Of a DNA stretch of 64,000 bases, positions 17,827 through 25,745 are shown one piece after another. Numbering within the stretch: the first letter of the stretch is position 1; each line of letters begins with the position of its first letter. The stretch covers positions 2,170,001 to 2,234,000 of the forward strand of contig OY969813.1 of assembly GCA_963703355.1 (NCBI GenBank), read 5' to 3'. The translations under genes and the position numbers were made by a program. The notes under the pieces were generated by a model. The model saw only the letters and a program-made list of their open reading frames with translations, searched no databases and had not been told where the DNA came from. The stretch is from Puia sp963703355. GTDB taxonomy: Bacteria; Bacteroidota; Bacteroidia; Chitinophagales; Chitinophagaceae.

Positions 17827-18636
17827 TCAATTCTTAAAAACATGAATGCCATCCGCTTTCAAGACGTACAGGAAATCAGGCATTATAAGGATTTTAACCG
17901 CCGGCAAAAAGGTATTGGGAATTTGTTTCTTTTCCTCTGTGAACATAACCTTATCTTCAAATTTCAGAAATTCATGCCCATTCCATCCCAGCAACGTTTT
18001 GTTGATAACAGAAAAATGTCTCCAGTTTTTTAAGGGTATAAGTTTTTGAAACCCTCCGTAGTGATCAAAAACAAAAGCTCCTTTTTGCGGATCGAAAAGG
18101 TAAACCAATCCACCCTGATCAGAAAGTAAAACGGGATCGGGTACGGAGTCCGTGAATTGACGGATATCATTGGTTTGGCTGATCAGCGTTCCGTCGCCGG
18201 CAATTTTATTCAACTGGCCTGCCAGTGCATCATATACCCAGATATTATTGTCGTAAGCGAGTCCAATACATGTTACCTGATAAAATCCTAACTGACGGAG
18301 GTCGATACTATTTATATTATTCAGGAATCGGTCTAACATAACGATGGTTCCAAATTCCTGATAAAAAAGAAGAATTTTAAGTGGATTGGTAACATCTATG
18401 TATGCTATTTTGCCATATCTCCTGACATCGTTGAAGACGCTTAATGAATCTCCTGAACCATTATATTTTTTTAACTGATTATCGGGAGTGAGAAGGAAAA
18501 GATTTCCCAGATTGTCCACCTGAAAATCGACAAACGAACCGGCAATCAACAGCGATTGTTTAGGCGTACTGTCTGCTTGAGCAGATAAACTTACCCATGC
18601 AAGTACACTGACTATATAGCAAATTATTTTTTTCAC
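17827..18636 (-). CDS. Secreted propeller-like protein of unknown function
   Basis: The 269-residue protein has a signal peptide (about 1-20, ending LSAQA). The mature part is made of short repeats of beta-strand character (for example LGNLFLLTPDNQLKKYN, DNNIWVYDALAGQLNKI, GLVYLFDPQKGAFVFD), like an NHL/6-blade beta-propeller. I recognise no catalytic motif. The start is GTG, and GTGA overlaps the stop of the lpxH-like gene by 4 bp, so the two are translationally coupled. Function is not assignable; a periplasmic binding role is an inference. Confidence 0.75.
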   Translation of the reverse strand: MKKIICYIVSVLAWVSLSAQADSTPKQSLLIAGSFVDFQVDNLGNLFLLTPDNQLKKYNGSGDSLSVFNDVRRYGKIAYIDVTNPLKILLFYQEFGTIVMLDRFLNNINSIDLRQLGFYQVTCIGLAYDNNIWVYDALAGQLNKIAGDGTLISQTNDIRQFTDSVPDPVLLSDQGGLVYLFDPQKGAFVFDHYGGFQKLIPLKNWRHFSVINKTLLGWNGHEFLKFEDKVMFTEEKKQIPNTFLPAVKILIMPDFLYVLKADGIHVFKN

Positions 18637-19442
18637 TTTCTAATTATCTTAAAATCCAATGCCGGATCAAAGCTCTTTAATGCCAACTCATTTCCATCGA
18701 AGAAAGCGTAAGTGAAATAGTTTATCCAATCACCAAGATTTATATATCTGCTTCCATTAGGAAATCTAAAGTCAATAGGCAAATGTCGATGACCGAAAAT
18801 CATGAAGTCAAATGTTTCTGTTAAAAGTTTTTCTTTACAATATTGTATTAGCCATTCACCCTCCTCACCCAAAAATTTTTCATCTGTTTGTTGGGTCGCA
18901 ATGCGGCTTTTTCTACTGAAATAATTTGCAATACCCACTCCAATTGCTGGTGGAAGCACCCCAAACAGGCTTTGACTGAATTCATTTCGAAATAATTTTT
19001 TGAGCAATTTGTAGCCGCCATCGCCGGGACCCAATCCGTCCCCATGTCCAATCAGAAATTTCTTACCATTCCGCATAAATATTTTAGGCTCATAGTAAAC
19101 AGGTATGGAAAGTTCTTTTTCGAAATAATTCTTCATCCACATGTCGTGGTTACCAACAAAAAAATGAATTGGAATTCCGGCGTCCGTCAGGGTTGCGAGT
19201 TTTCCTAGTATGCGTACATACCCCTTGGGAACGACTGTTTTATATTCAAACCAGAAATCAAACAGATCGCCCACGATAAAAATTTCAGCAGCCTGGTCCT
19301 GAATAGATTCAAGGAAACGCATAATATATTTCTCACGCTGAAGACTGCTGAGACGATCGGGCGTTCCGAGATGAAAGTCTGAAATGAAGAAAATTTTTTT
19401 GCCCTCTGCGATTTGCATGGGCAAATATAATTCACGGAGCAT
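18633..19442 (-). CDS. lpxH: UDP-2,3-diacylglucosamine hydrolase-like phosphoesterase
   Basis: The protein is a calcineurin-like metallophosphoesterase of 269 residues. Metal-binding motifs appear in order: SDFHLG (D22, H24), GDLFDFW (D59), GNHDMW (N98, H99), GHGDG and GHRH near the C-terminus. This set is typical of LpxH, which makes lipid X in lipid A biosynthesis, and the GDLFDFWFEY block supports that over generic phosphatases. The start could be ATG 19442, overlapping lutC by 11 bp, or ATG 19418, 13 bp after the lutC stop. It may be the LpxH-2 variant rather than the classical enzyme. Confidence 0.85.
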   Translation of the reverse strand: MLRELYLPMQIAEGKKIFFISDFHLGTPDRLSSLQREKYIMRFLESIQDQAAEIFIVGDLFDFWFEYKTVVPKGYVRILGKLATLTDAGIPIHFFVGNHDMWMKNYFEKELSIPVYYEPKIFMRNGKKFLIGHGDGLGPGDGGYKLLKKLFRNEFSQSLFGVLPPAIGVGIANYFSRKSRIATQQTDEKFLGEEGEWLIQYCKEKLLTETFDFMIFGHRHLPIDFRFPNGSRYINLGDWINYFTYAFFDGNELALKSFDPALDFKIIRK

Positions 19443-20070
19443 CTATCAGGAAAACATAAACATCTTTTGGTCCATGAACACCAACAACCAGCGTTTTCTC
19501 GATATCTGCCGTTCTACTGGGACCAGTAGCCAGCGTAATTAATGAGGGTATTTTATTCTTATATTTTTCAGACAGGATCTCGAGGCCCTCCCGGATATCA
19601 TACACAAGCTGACTGGTATAAGCAATACATATGTGAACTGGTGCATATACGCTGGCAGTCCTTCCGCTTTCCTGGGCTGAACTCATTAATATACTGCCCG
19701 TTCTGGCAACAAGCGCTTCGCATCCTGTGATGGAAACGTCGGCTTCCGGCAGATCATCAGAGATTAACAATCCTTTTAGCGGCTCATTAAGTATGGACAA
19801 TAAGTCTTTCTCCCTGCAAAATACCTGTGCCCAACCCTGTTGTGTTATCAGTTGCAACAATTGCTGAATCAGTTCTGCAGTACTGCCACAATAAAGAAAA
19901 CGACCCTGGATGCGACCAAAGTTTTCTGCAAATTCAATTTCATTTTCCTGTACCGGGGGATTGTAAACACTTGAATTCCCTTCACTTTGGGGAAATGGAA
20001 CAGGCGTCGGATTAACCAACGCCTGTCTAATTCTCTTGAGAATATTTTCTTTTGCCGAAGATACTTGCAT
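19432..20070 (-). CDS. lutC: LUD-domain protein, LutC/YkgG family
   Basis: The 212-residue protein is a LUD-domain member. The N-terminus SSAKENILKRIRQAL and the C-terminal block LATGPSRTADIEKTLVVGVHGPKDVYV are typical of LutC, a subunit of the LutABC iron-sulfur L-lactate dehydrogenase. The ATG at 20070, 10 bp after the ftsH stop, is chosen over a GTG at 20091 that overlaps ftsH. It sits in an ftsH-lpxH run, away from lutB (36092-37474). Confidence 0.9.
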   Translation of the reverse strand: MQVSSAKENILKRIRQALVNPTPVPFPQSEGNSSVYNPPVQENEIEFAENFGRIQGRFLYCGSTAELIQQLLQLITQQGWAQVFCREKDLLSILNEPLKGLLISDDLPEADVSITGCEALVARTGSILMSSAQESGRTASVYAPVHICIAYTSQLVYDIREGLEILSEKYKNKIPSLITLATGPSRTADIEKTLVVGVHGPKDVYVFLIDAP

Positions 20071-20080
20071 ATGACTTCTG

Positions 20081-22177
20081 CTATAAATCACCTATTGGCG
20101 GAACTGGCACCGGAGGTGCGGGGATGCCATTTTCAGCAATTTTGAGTTCCGGCACATCGTCCGGTATATCGTGATCAGATACATCGAGTGCCCTTTTTTC
20201 CTCGTAAGGTCGTTTTCCAATAAGAGCTTCGACATCACTCTGAAAAAGAACTTCTTTTTCAAGGAGTGCCTCCGCAAGTAAATTTAACTGATGAGCTTTT
20301 ATAGTCAGTAAATCCTTGGTAAAAATATATGCCTTGTCAATAAGCTTTCTAACTTCCTCATCTATCAGTTTCGAAGTTTCTTCGGAGTATGGTTTAGTGA
20401 ATTGATTTTCCTGCGCCGGGTCATAGAAACTTACATTTCCAATCTTGTCATTCATACCATATACAGTGACCATCGAATACGCAATTCTCGTCACTTGTTG
20501 CAAGTCATTTTGAGCACCGGTGGAAATCTTTTTGAAATTGAGAGACTCACTAGCACGACCGCCTAGTGTCATACAAATCTGATCAAACAACTGGTCGGTA
20601 TTATAAAGATATTGCTCCTTCGGAGTATACTGGGCATATCCTAAGGCAGCTACGCCACGTGGCACGATGGTTACTTTAAGCAACGGATAGGCATGTTCGA
20701 GATACCACCCGCAGATTGCATGACCTGCCTCGTGATATGCAATAATTCGTTTTTCTTCGGGTGAAATGATTTTATTCTTCTTTTCAAGGCCACCGATTAC
20801 CCTGTCTACAGCATCCTGAAAGTCTTCCATCTCAACACTGTCTTTCCCCTTACGTGCAGCTATCAACGCCGCTTCGTTGCAAACATTTGCAATATCGGCT
20901 CCCGCAAATCCGGGTGTTTGTTCTGCAAGTTTGTAGATGTCGAGTTTAGAGGAAATCTTAATAGGTTTAAGATGCACTTTGAAAATAGCTTCTCTGCCCT
21001 TCAGATCGGGTTTGTCGATTGAAATCTGGCGATCAAATCTACCAGGTCTGAGCAACGCGGTATCTAAAACATCCGGCCGGTTTGTAGCTGCAAGTATAAT
21101 AATTCCGCTATCGCCACCGAATCCGTCCATTTCCACGAGTAATTGATTTAATGTGCTTTCGCGTTCATCATTACTCATTATGGCATTTTTGCCCCTGGCA
21201 CGCCCAATTGCATCTATTTCATCAATAAAAATTACACATGGTGCTTTCTCACGTGCCTGTTTAAAAAGGTCACGAACGCGACTTGCGCCTACTCCTACGA
21301 ACAGCTCAACAAAATCAGATCCGCTCATGGAGAAAAACGGAACTTGCGCTTCCCCCGCCATTGCCTTAGCCAGCAACGTTTTGCCGGTGCCCGGAGGGCC
21401 CACCAACAATGCGCCTTTAGGAATTTTTCCACCTAATGCAGTATATTTTTTAGGGTTCTTTAGGAAATCAACTATTTCCATTACTTCAACCTTTGCTTCA
21501 TCGAGACCTGCTACATCATTGAAAGTAATATTTACACGTGTTCCCTTATCAAACAGAGTAGCTTTTGATTTTCCAATATTGAAAATGCCCCCCGGGCCAC
21601 CACTACCTCCCTGACCACCCATTTTTCTCATGAGCATTACCCAAATCAATAAGATAATTAGAATGGGGAGCGCAATTTGCAAAAGTCCGGGTATCCAGTC
21701 ACCTTCCTGAACCGAGGAGGTTGGCACTTCCAGAGAGGGGTTTTTAGCGAAGAAGTCATAAAGCCTTTTTTCAAATTCGTCGATCTTGGTAACCTGAAAT
21801 TCGAATTGCGGACCATCAGTTTTTATGACCTGAAAATTCTTCCCGAGCAAGTCCTTGTAATACGGTTTGTCGAGACTGTCTTTCTTAATATAAACTCGGA
21901 CGAGATTCTTATTGGTAACAAGAACCAGCCTGGCAACGTCTCCTCTTTCAAGCATGCTATTCCTGAATTCCATTTCGGAATCGATATGATGGGCATCAGC
22001 GGTAAAACCTGATCCTAGCAGATTATACGCAAGCAGAACCACAGCAATAATCGCCCAAATCCAATATATATTGAATCTCGGTCCTTTTTTTGGCGTGTTA
22101 TCGTCTCCACTACCTCTTGGCTTAAATCGTGAAAATCCTGGCCTGTCGTTCGGTTTTAAATTATTATTCTGTGGCAT
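20081..22177 (-). CDS. ftsH: ATP-dependent zinc metalloprotease FtsH
   Basis: FtsH is a membrane-bound AAA+ protease that degrades unfolded membrane proteins and regulators. The 698-residue protein has two transmembrane helices (about 36-54 and 163-183) flanking a periplasmic domain, Walker A GPPGTGKT (260-267), Walker B IFIDEID (about 316-322), the SRH RPGRFDR (about 377-383) and the zinc motif HEAGH (482-486). The C-terminal tail is proline-rich. It is preceded by rsfS on the same strand. Confidence 0.98.
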   Translation of the reverse strand: MPQNNNLKPNDRPGFSRFKPRGSGDDNTPKKGPRFNIYWIWAIIAVVLLAYNLLGSGFTADAHHIDSEMEFRNSMLERGDVARLVLVTNKNLVRVYIKKDSLDKPYYKDLLGKNFQVIKTDGPQFEFQVTKIDEFEKRLYDFFAKNPSLEVPTSSVQEGDWIPGLLQIALPILIILLIWVMLMRKMGGQGGSGGPGGIFNIGKSKATLFDKGTRVNITFNDVAGLDEAKVEVMEIVDFLKNPKKYTALGGKIPKGALLVGPPGTGKTLLAKAMAGEAQVPFFSMSGSDFVELFVGVGASRVRDLFKQAREKAPCVIFIDEIDAIGRARGKNAIMSNDERESTLNQLLVEMDGFGGDSGIIILAATNRPDVLDTALLRPGRFDRQISIDKPDLKGREAIFKVHLKPIKISSKLDIYKLAEQTPGFAGADIANVCNEAALIAARKGKDSVEMEDFQDAVDRVIGGLEKKNKIISPEEKRIIAYHEAGHAICGWYLEHAYPLLKVTIVPRGVAALGYAQYTPKEQYLYNTDQLFDQICMTLGGRASESLNFKKISTGAQNDLQQVTRIAYSMVTVYGMNDKIGNVSFYDPAQENQFTKPYSEETSKLIDEEVRKLIDKAYIFTKDLLTIKAHQLNLLAEALLEKEVLFQSDVEALIGKRPYEEKRALDVSDHDIPDDVPELKIAENGIPAPPVPVPPIGDL

Positions 22178-22252
22178 TTGATGTTCTTCCTCTAGTAATT
22201 AATGTTTGGGAAATAAAAAAGTTCAGAAAACCCGATTAAACATTGAAGATGG

Positions 22253-22642
22253 TCAGCTTTCGTGCTCCTCCACTACAGCGTCGCTCCACATTTCTTCTAA
22301 TTTATAGAAACGGCGACTGTCGGGGAGCATGATATGAACTACCACATTTATATAATCAATTATCACCCATTGTAAAACTTGTCTACCCTCATGCCTGTAA
22401 GGGATTTCGCTACATTGTTCTTTTACTTCAGTTTCTATGAAATCCGCTATGGCTCTTACTTGCGTGGTGCTTCCAGCTTCGCAAACAATAAAAAAATCTG
22501 CTACTGCTTCCTGTATTTTACGGAGATCAAGAGATATGATTTTTTCGCCTTTTTTTTCCTGGATTGCCTGAATTATGGCCTTGATGATTTTTGAGTTCTT
22601 TGCTAACCGAATGGCTTTATTTGGTTTCCGGTTAACCAACAT
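22253..22642 (-). CDS. rsfS: Ribosomal silencing factor RsfS
   Basis: RsfS (YbeB/Iojap) binds ribosomal protein uL14 and blocks subunit joining under starvation. The 129-residue protein shows the family core: KIISLDLRKIQEAVADFFIVCEAGS with a downstream EGRQVLQWVIIDYINVVVHIM block. The ATG at 22642 is chosen; an upstream TTG at 22657 would add five residues. It lies before ftsH on the same strand, a frequent order in Bacteroidota, and is divergent from birA. Confidence 0.93.
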   Translation of the reverse strand: MLVNRKPNKAIRLAKNSKIIKAIIQAIQEKKGEKIISLDLRKIQEAVADFFIVCEAGSTTQVRAIADFIETEVKEQCSEIPYRHEGRQVLQWVIIDYINVVVHIMLPDSRRFYKLEEMWSDAVVEEHES

Positions 22643-22694
22643 TGACAATTGTTCCAATAATCAGAATATTTTAGATGATGAATTATGAAAGGCG

Positions 22695-23513
22695 GTGTTA
22701 CCGGTATTCATAGTAATCCTAATTTCGCATTGCCCCAAAAATAGTAATCTTTTGCCACATCCGGGTAAGGAGAAGCAGTATACTACAACATTTGACAATC
22801 AGCTGGTTGAGCTGGAATCTGTTGACAGCACCAACAACTATGCCATGGCCCGAATTCATGAAGGAATGGCTTTCGATGGTTTAGCGTTTATTGCCCGTAA
22901 CCAATGGGCCGGGAAAGGGCAAAGAGGCAGGATCTGGATTAGTGAGCCGGGTATGAATCTCAATATGAGCCTGATAATAGAGCCCAGAGACCTGGAAATA
23001 TCAAAACAATTCCTGTTTTCCGCAGCAGTTTCACTGGGAATATTAGACCTGGTTCGAAGTCTGAAGAAGGGAAAATGGTCCATAAAATGGCCAAATGATA
23101 TTTATTGGGGTGACAGAAAGGCAGCGGGTATGCTAATAGAAAGCGTTATCAAAGGATTAAACTGGTCATTTTCAGTAGTCGGGATTGGTATAAATCTCAA
23201 TCAGGATGTTTTTCCCCCGGAACTTCCGAATGCCATATCTCTGAAAAATATTACAGGCAAAAATTACGAACCTGCTGTTCTGGCCAGGGCTCTGATTACT
23301 AAAATTCAAAAGCGGATCCTCGTTTTAAGAAAAAGACCGAAGTTAATTCTTGACAATTTTAATAGCTCGCTTTATAAAAAGAATTCCATTATTACATTTA
23401 AGCAGGGTTCGGAAATTTTTGAAGCGATCTTGCAGGGCGTGGATATAAACGGATTTTTGTTAACAGATAAGGGCCATTTTAACGTGGGTGAAATCAGTGT
23501 GATTGTCAGTTGA
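22695..23513 (+). CDS. birA: Biotin--[acetyl-CoA-carboxylase] ligase
   Basis: BirA attaches biotin to the carrier domain of acetyl-CoA carboxylase. The catalytic domain is clear: ESVDSTNNYA, the biotin/AMP loop GKGQRGRIW (family GRGRxGR), SIKWPNDIYW, KAAGMLIE and GIGINLN. No N-terminal DNA-binding HTH is present, so it is the non-regulatory class. The start is uncertain: the only early in-frame start is GTG at 22695, and the first 35 residues are poorly conserved in character. It is divergent from rsfS. Confidence 0.92.
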   Translation: MLPVFIVILISHCPKNSNLLPHPGKEKQYTTTFDNQLVELESVDSTNNYAMARIHEGMAFDGLAFIARNQWAGKGQRGRIWISEPGMNLNMSLIIEPRDLEISKQFLFSAAVSLGILDLVRSLKKGKWSIKWPNDIYWGDRKAAGMLIESVIKGLNWSFSVVGIGINLNQDVFPPELPNAISLKNITGKNYEPAVLARALITKIQKRILVLRKRPKLILDNFNSSLYKKNSIITFKQGSEIFEAILQGVDINGFLLTDKGHFNVGEISVIVS

Positions 23514-23524
23514 ATGGATATCCG

Positions 23525-25231
23525 TTATCTGACAAAATGGATGGCCTGAGTTACTGAATTTCCCGCTTCATCTTCAGCGTAAATTTTCAACTCATGATGA
23601 CCCTTGCTGCAGTGTTCGTCAAATTTGTAAATATATGCGCGGGCTTTGTCATTGCTAAACATCAGCCAATTTCCGTCTAATGTTGCGTGAAAGTTTTTTA
23701 TTTTTTTATTATTGTCTTGAACCAAGACGATAATTTGACTCGCATTTTCCAGGTTCGCATTTTCTGAAACACCTGGTATACGAATGAGCGGTGGTTCTGT
23801 ATCTAAAATCAACCGAAAATTTCCAAAATTTCTAAAGGCAGCCGTTGCCCAGTCGGACTGCCACTCGGGCTTCTTCACTTCAGACTCTTTTCCTTCATAC
23901 CATTGAAGCAGTATATGTTGTTTTTGATCTACATGTTTCGATAGTTTTATTCTAACCGTCATTGAGTCTGCCAAAGGAATCAGGTTATTGCCGAAATGAT
24001 GAACAGCAGAAAGTCCGTTCATACCAGCATCCATTGTATTCTCGGTGTAGTTCAGATGAACCGAATCATAAAGGCAATTTTCACCCAGATAAAAAGCCGC
24101 TTCTTGTGCTTCATAGCCGTCGACCATTCCGGGATAAAACATTTTTCCTGTCAAAACAGTTTTCACTTTCTCTTCTGGTTGATACCTTACTTTAAACACT
24201 AAATTTGATGTGTTTCCAAAAGCATCTTTCAGTTCTATGCGTATTTGATGCAACTTTCGATCTTCAAGATGAATTCTCCCTCCGTTTTTAGATTCGCGAT
24301 AAATAGAATGCTTGTAACCTGGCATTCTAAAAAGAAGCTGATAATAGGCCCCCCCTTTTGCGTGAGTAGGGTAGTCAATATGGGCGTTGATGCCTTTAGT
24401 TTCGTTATAACTGATCTGATCCATCTGAAACCCGGAAACTGCTTCGCCATTATCATATATAATTCCCTGGAAAATTCCATTTGGATTTTTAGATCCACTC
24501 TGGGTATCGAAACCTGAAATACCAAATCCGGGGTTCGGCGTTTTAAGAACAAGAATTTGTTTAGCTATTGCAAACATGGATAAACCTCCTTTAACCGGGA
24601 TAAAAAGGGGATCCTGTTCATAAAAGCTATTATTTAGATCATAAACGGACAAACTTTTTATGACAGGTGAAGTGTGGTCGGCTATCGGCAAACCAAACAA
24701 CATGGGATTCACATTGACGTCGTCCGGAAACGTCCGAATTTCAAAATGAAGATGAGGTCCTTCTGAGCCACCTGTGTTTCCACTGAAAGCAATTAAGTCC
24801 CCCTTTTTTACGGAAAGGAAACCTTGTTGTAGTTCAAGTGAGATATCCCATTTCTGATTTTCATATTGTTTCTGTTTAACGTATGCAGCGAGCGGTGGGT
24901 AAAAGGAATTCAGATGTGCATATAAACTTATAAAACCATTTGGATGGCGAATGTAAATAGCCTGACCGAATCCAAAAGGTTCAACCTTAATCTTATAAAT
25001 GTACCCGTCTGCTGAAGCATACACCGGTAGATTTTCCCGATGTTCTGTACGGATATCAAGTCCCATGTGATAATGATTAAGTCTTAGCTCGCCAAAATTG
25101 GCCGCAAGGCTTATCGGAACATCGAGGGGATTCCGAAATACATTTGAAGGATATTTAACAGCCTGAAAAAGCTGGCCTTGAGCTAAAATACTAAAGACCA
25201 TCATACAAATACTTAGAACAAATCGCATCAT
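23525..25231 (-). CDS. Secreted M23-family peptidase
   Basis: The 568-residue protein has a signal peptide (end near ILAQGQ) and an N-terminal LytM/M23 domain (about 35-180) with HYHMGLDIRTEH (zinc H and D) and GPHLHFEIRTF (zinc HxH). The rest (about 190-568) is beta-rich and ends with Ig-like or bacterial-surface modules, with phrases such as KIYAEDEAGNSVTQAIHFVR. It is likely a periplasmic cell-wall endopeptidase. Two adjacent ATGs (25231, 25228) compete as start. A -7-like box TAAATTTG on the minus strand (25240-25247) lies immediately upstream. Confidence 0.88.
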   Translation of the reverse strand: MMRFVLSICMMVFSILAQGQLFQAVKYPSNVFRNPLDVPISLAANFGELRLNHYHMGLDIRTEHRENLPVYASADGYIYKIKVEPFGFGQAIYIRHPNGFISLYAHLNSFYPPLAAYVKQKQYENQKWDISLELQQGFLSVKKGDLIAFSGNTGGSEGPHLHFEIRTFPDDVNVNPMLFGLPIADHTSPVIKSLSVYDLNNSFYEQDPLFIPVKGGLSMFAIAKQILVLKTPNPGFGISGFDTQSGSKNPNGIFQGIIYDNGEAVSGFQMDQISYNETKGINAHIDYPTHAKGGAYYQLLFRMPGYKHSIYRESKNGGRIHLEDRKLHQIRIELKDAFGNTSNLVFKVRYQPEEKVKTVLTGKMFYPGMVDGYEAQEAAFYLGENCLYDSVHLNYTENTMDAGMNGLSAVHHFGNNLIPLADSMTVRIKLSKHVDQKQHILLQWYEGKESEVKKPEWQSDWATAAFRNFGNFRLILDTEPPLIRIPGVSENANLENASQIIVLVQDNNKKIKNFHATLDGNWLMFSNDKARAYIYKFDEHCSKGHHELKIYAEDEAGNSVTQAIHFVR

Positions 25232-25419
25232 CAAAATCCCAAATTTAGATTATTAAAGGCTAGTAATCCCAAAAAAGGATTTAAAACAAGCCACTTCGAT
25301 GTTAGTAAATGATGTTAGTAAATGATTATGAGGGTTTTTAAAAAAAACTAAAAATTGGTACAGCTTTTGGCTTAAATAAGCTGTCTATATATTGAGACCT
25401 TCCATGAAAAAATGATAAG

Positions 25420-25629
25420 ATGTTATTTAAGAATAAGTTTTTACTGCTTTTCGTCATCAGCATTGGTTCCGTGATCGGGATGGTGCGTGGGGAAGAAGCA
25501 AAACAAAAATGGGTCTTCAAGATCAAATCGAAAAGTGATAACAAAAGACTTACCGCCGAAAAACGGCAACAAGCCAAAAAAGGTGGCGTTTTACTTGATG
25601 ATATTGAGATGGCTTCTTATCATAAATAA
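25420..25629 (+). CDS. Small secreted basic protein, unknown
   Basis: The 69-residue ORF begins with a signal-peptide-like N-terminus (basic MLFKNK, then a hydrophobic run to about residue 21) followed by a very basic, polar mature part rich in lysine (KQKWVFKIKSKSDNKR, EKRQQAKKGG). I do not recognise it. A strong intrinsic terminator (25655-25677) follows 25 bp after the stop, which supports its being a transcribed unit of its own. The small size leaves doubt. Confidence 0.5.
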   Translation: MLFKNKFLLLFVISIGSVIGMVRGEEAKQKWVFKIKSKSDNKRLTAEKRQQAKKGGVLLDDIEMASYHK

Positions 25630-25654
25630 ACAGGAACGTTAATAAAAGTCTTCC

Positions 25655-25677
25655 ATCCCGGCATCCCGGGATTTTTT
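25655..25677 (+). terminator. Intrinsic terminator after the 69-aa gene
   Basis: ATCCCGG, loop CATC, CCGGGAT makes a perfect 7-bp stem followed by a run of six T. It isolates the small gene from carB downstream. Confidence 0.8.
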
Positions 25678-25721
25678 GTTCCCAAACATTTATAAAATTT
25701 CTCCGGGAACCCGTACAACCT

Positions 25722-25729
25722 TACTTTTG
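25722..25729 (+). promoter_or_regulatory. -7 box (TACTTTTG) upstream of carB
   Basis: TACTTTTG matches TAnnTTTG exactly and ends 16 bp before the carB ATG. With the terminator just upstream, this gives carB its own promoter. No clear -33 TTG is seen. Confidence 0.45.
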
Positions 25730-25745
25730 CGGAATTTGTTTTTAC

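Noticed and set aside
25298..25323. 13-bp tandem duplication GATGTTAGTAAAT
   Set aside because: It is only two copies in an AT-rich intergenic stretch, so it is too short to interpret.
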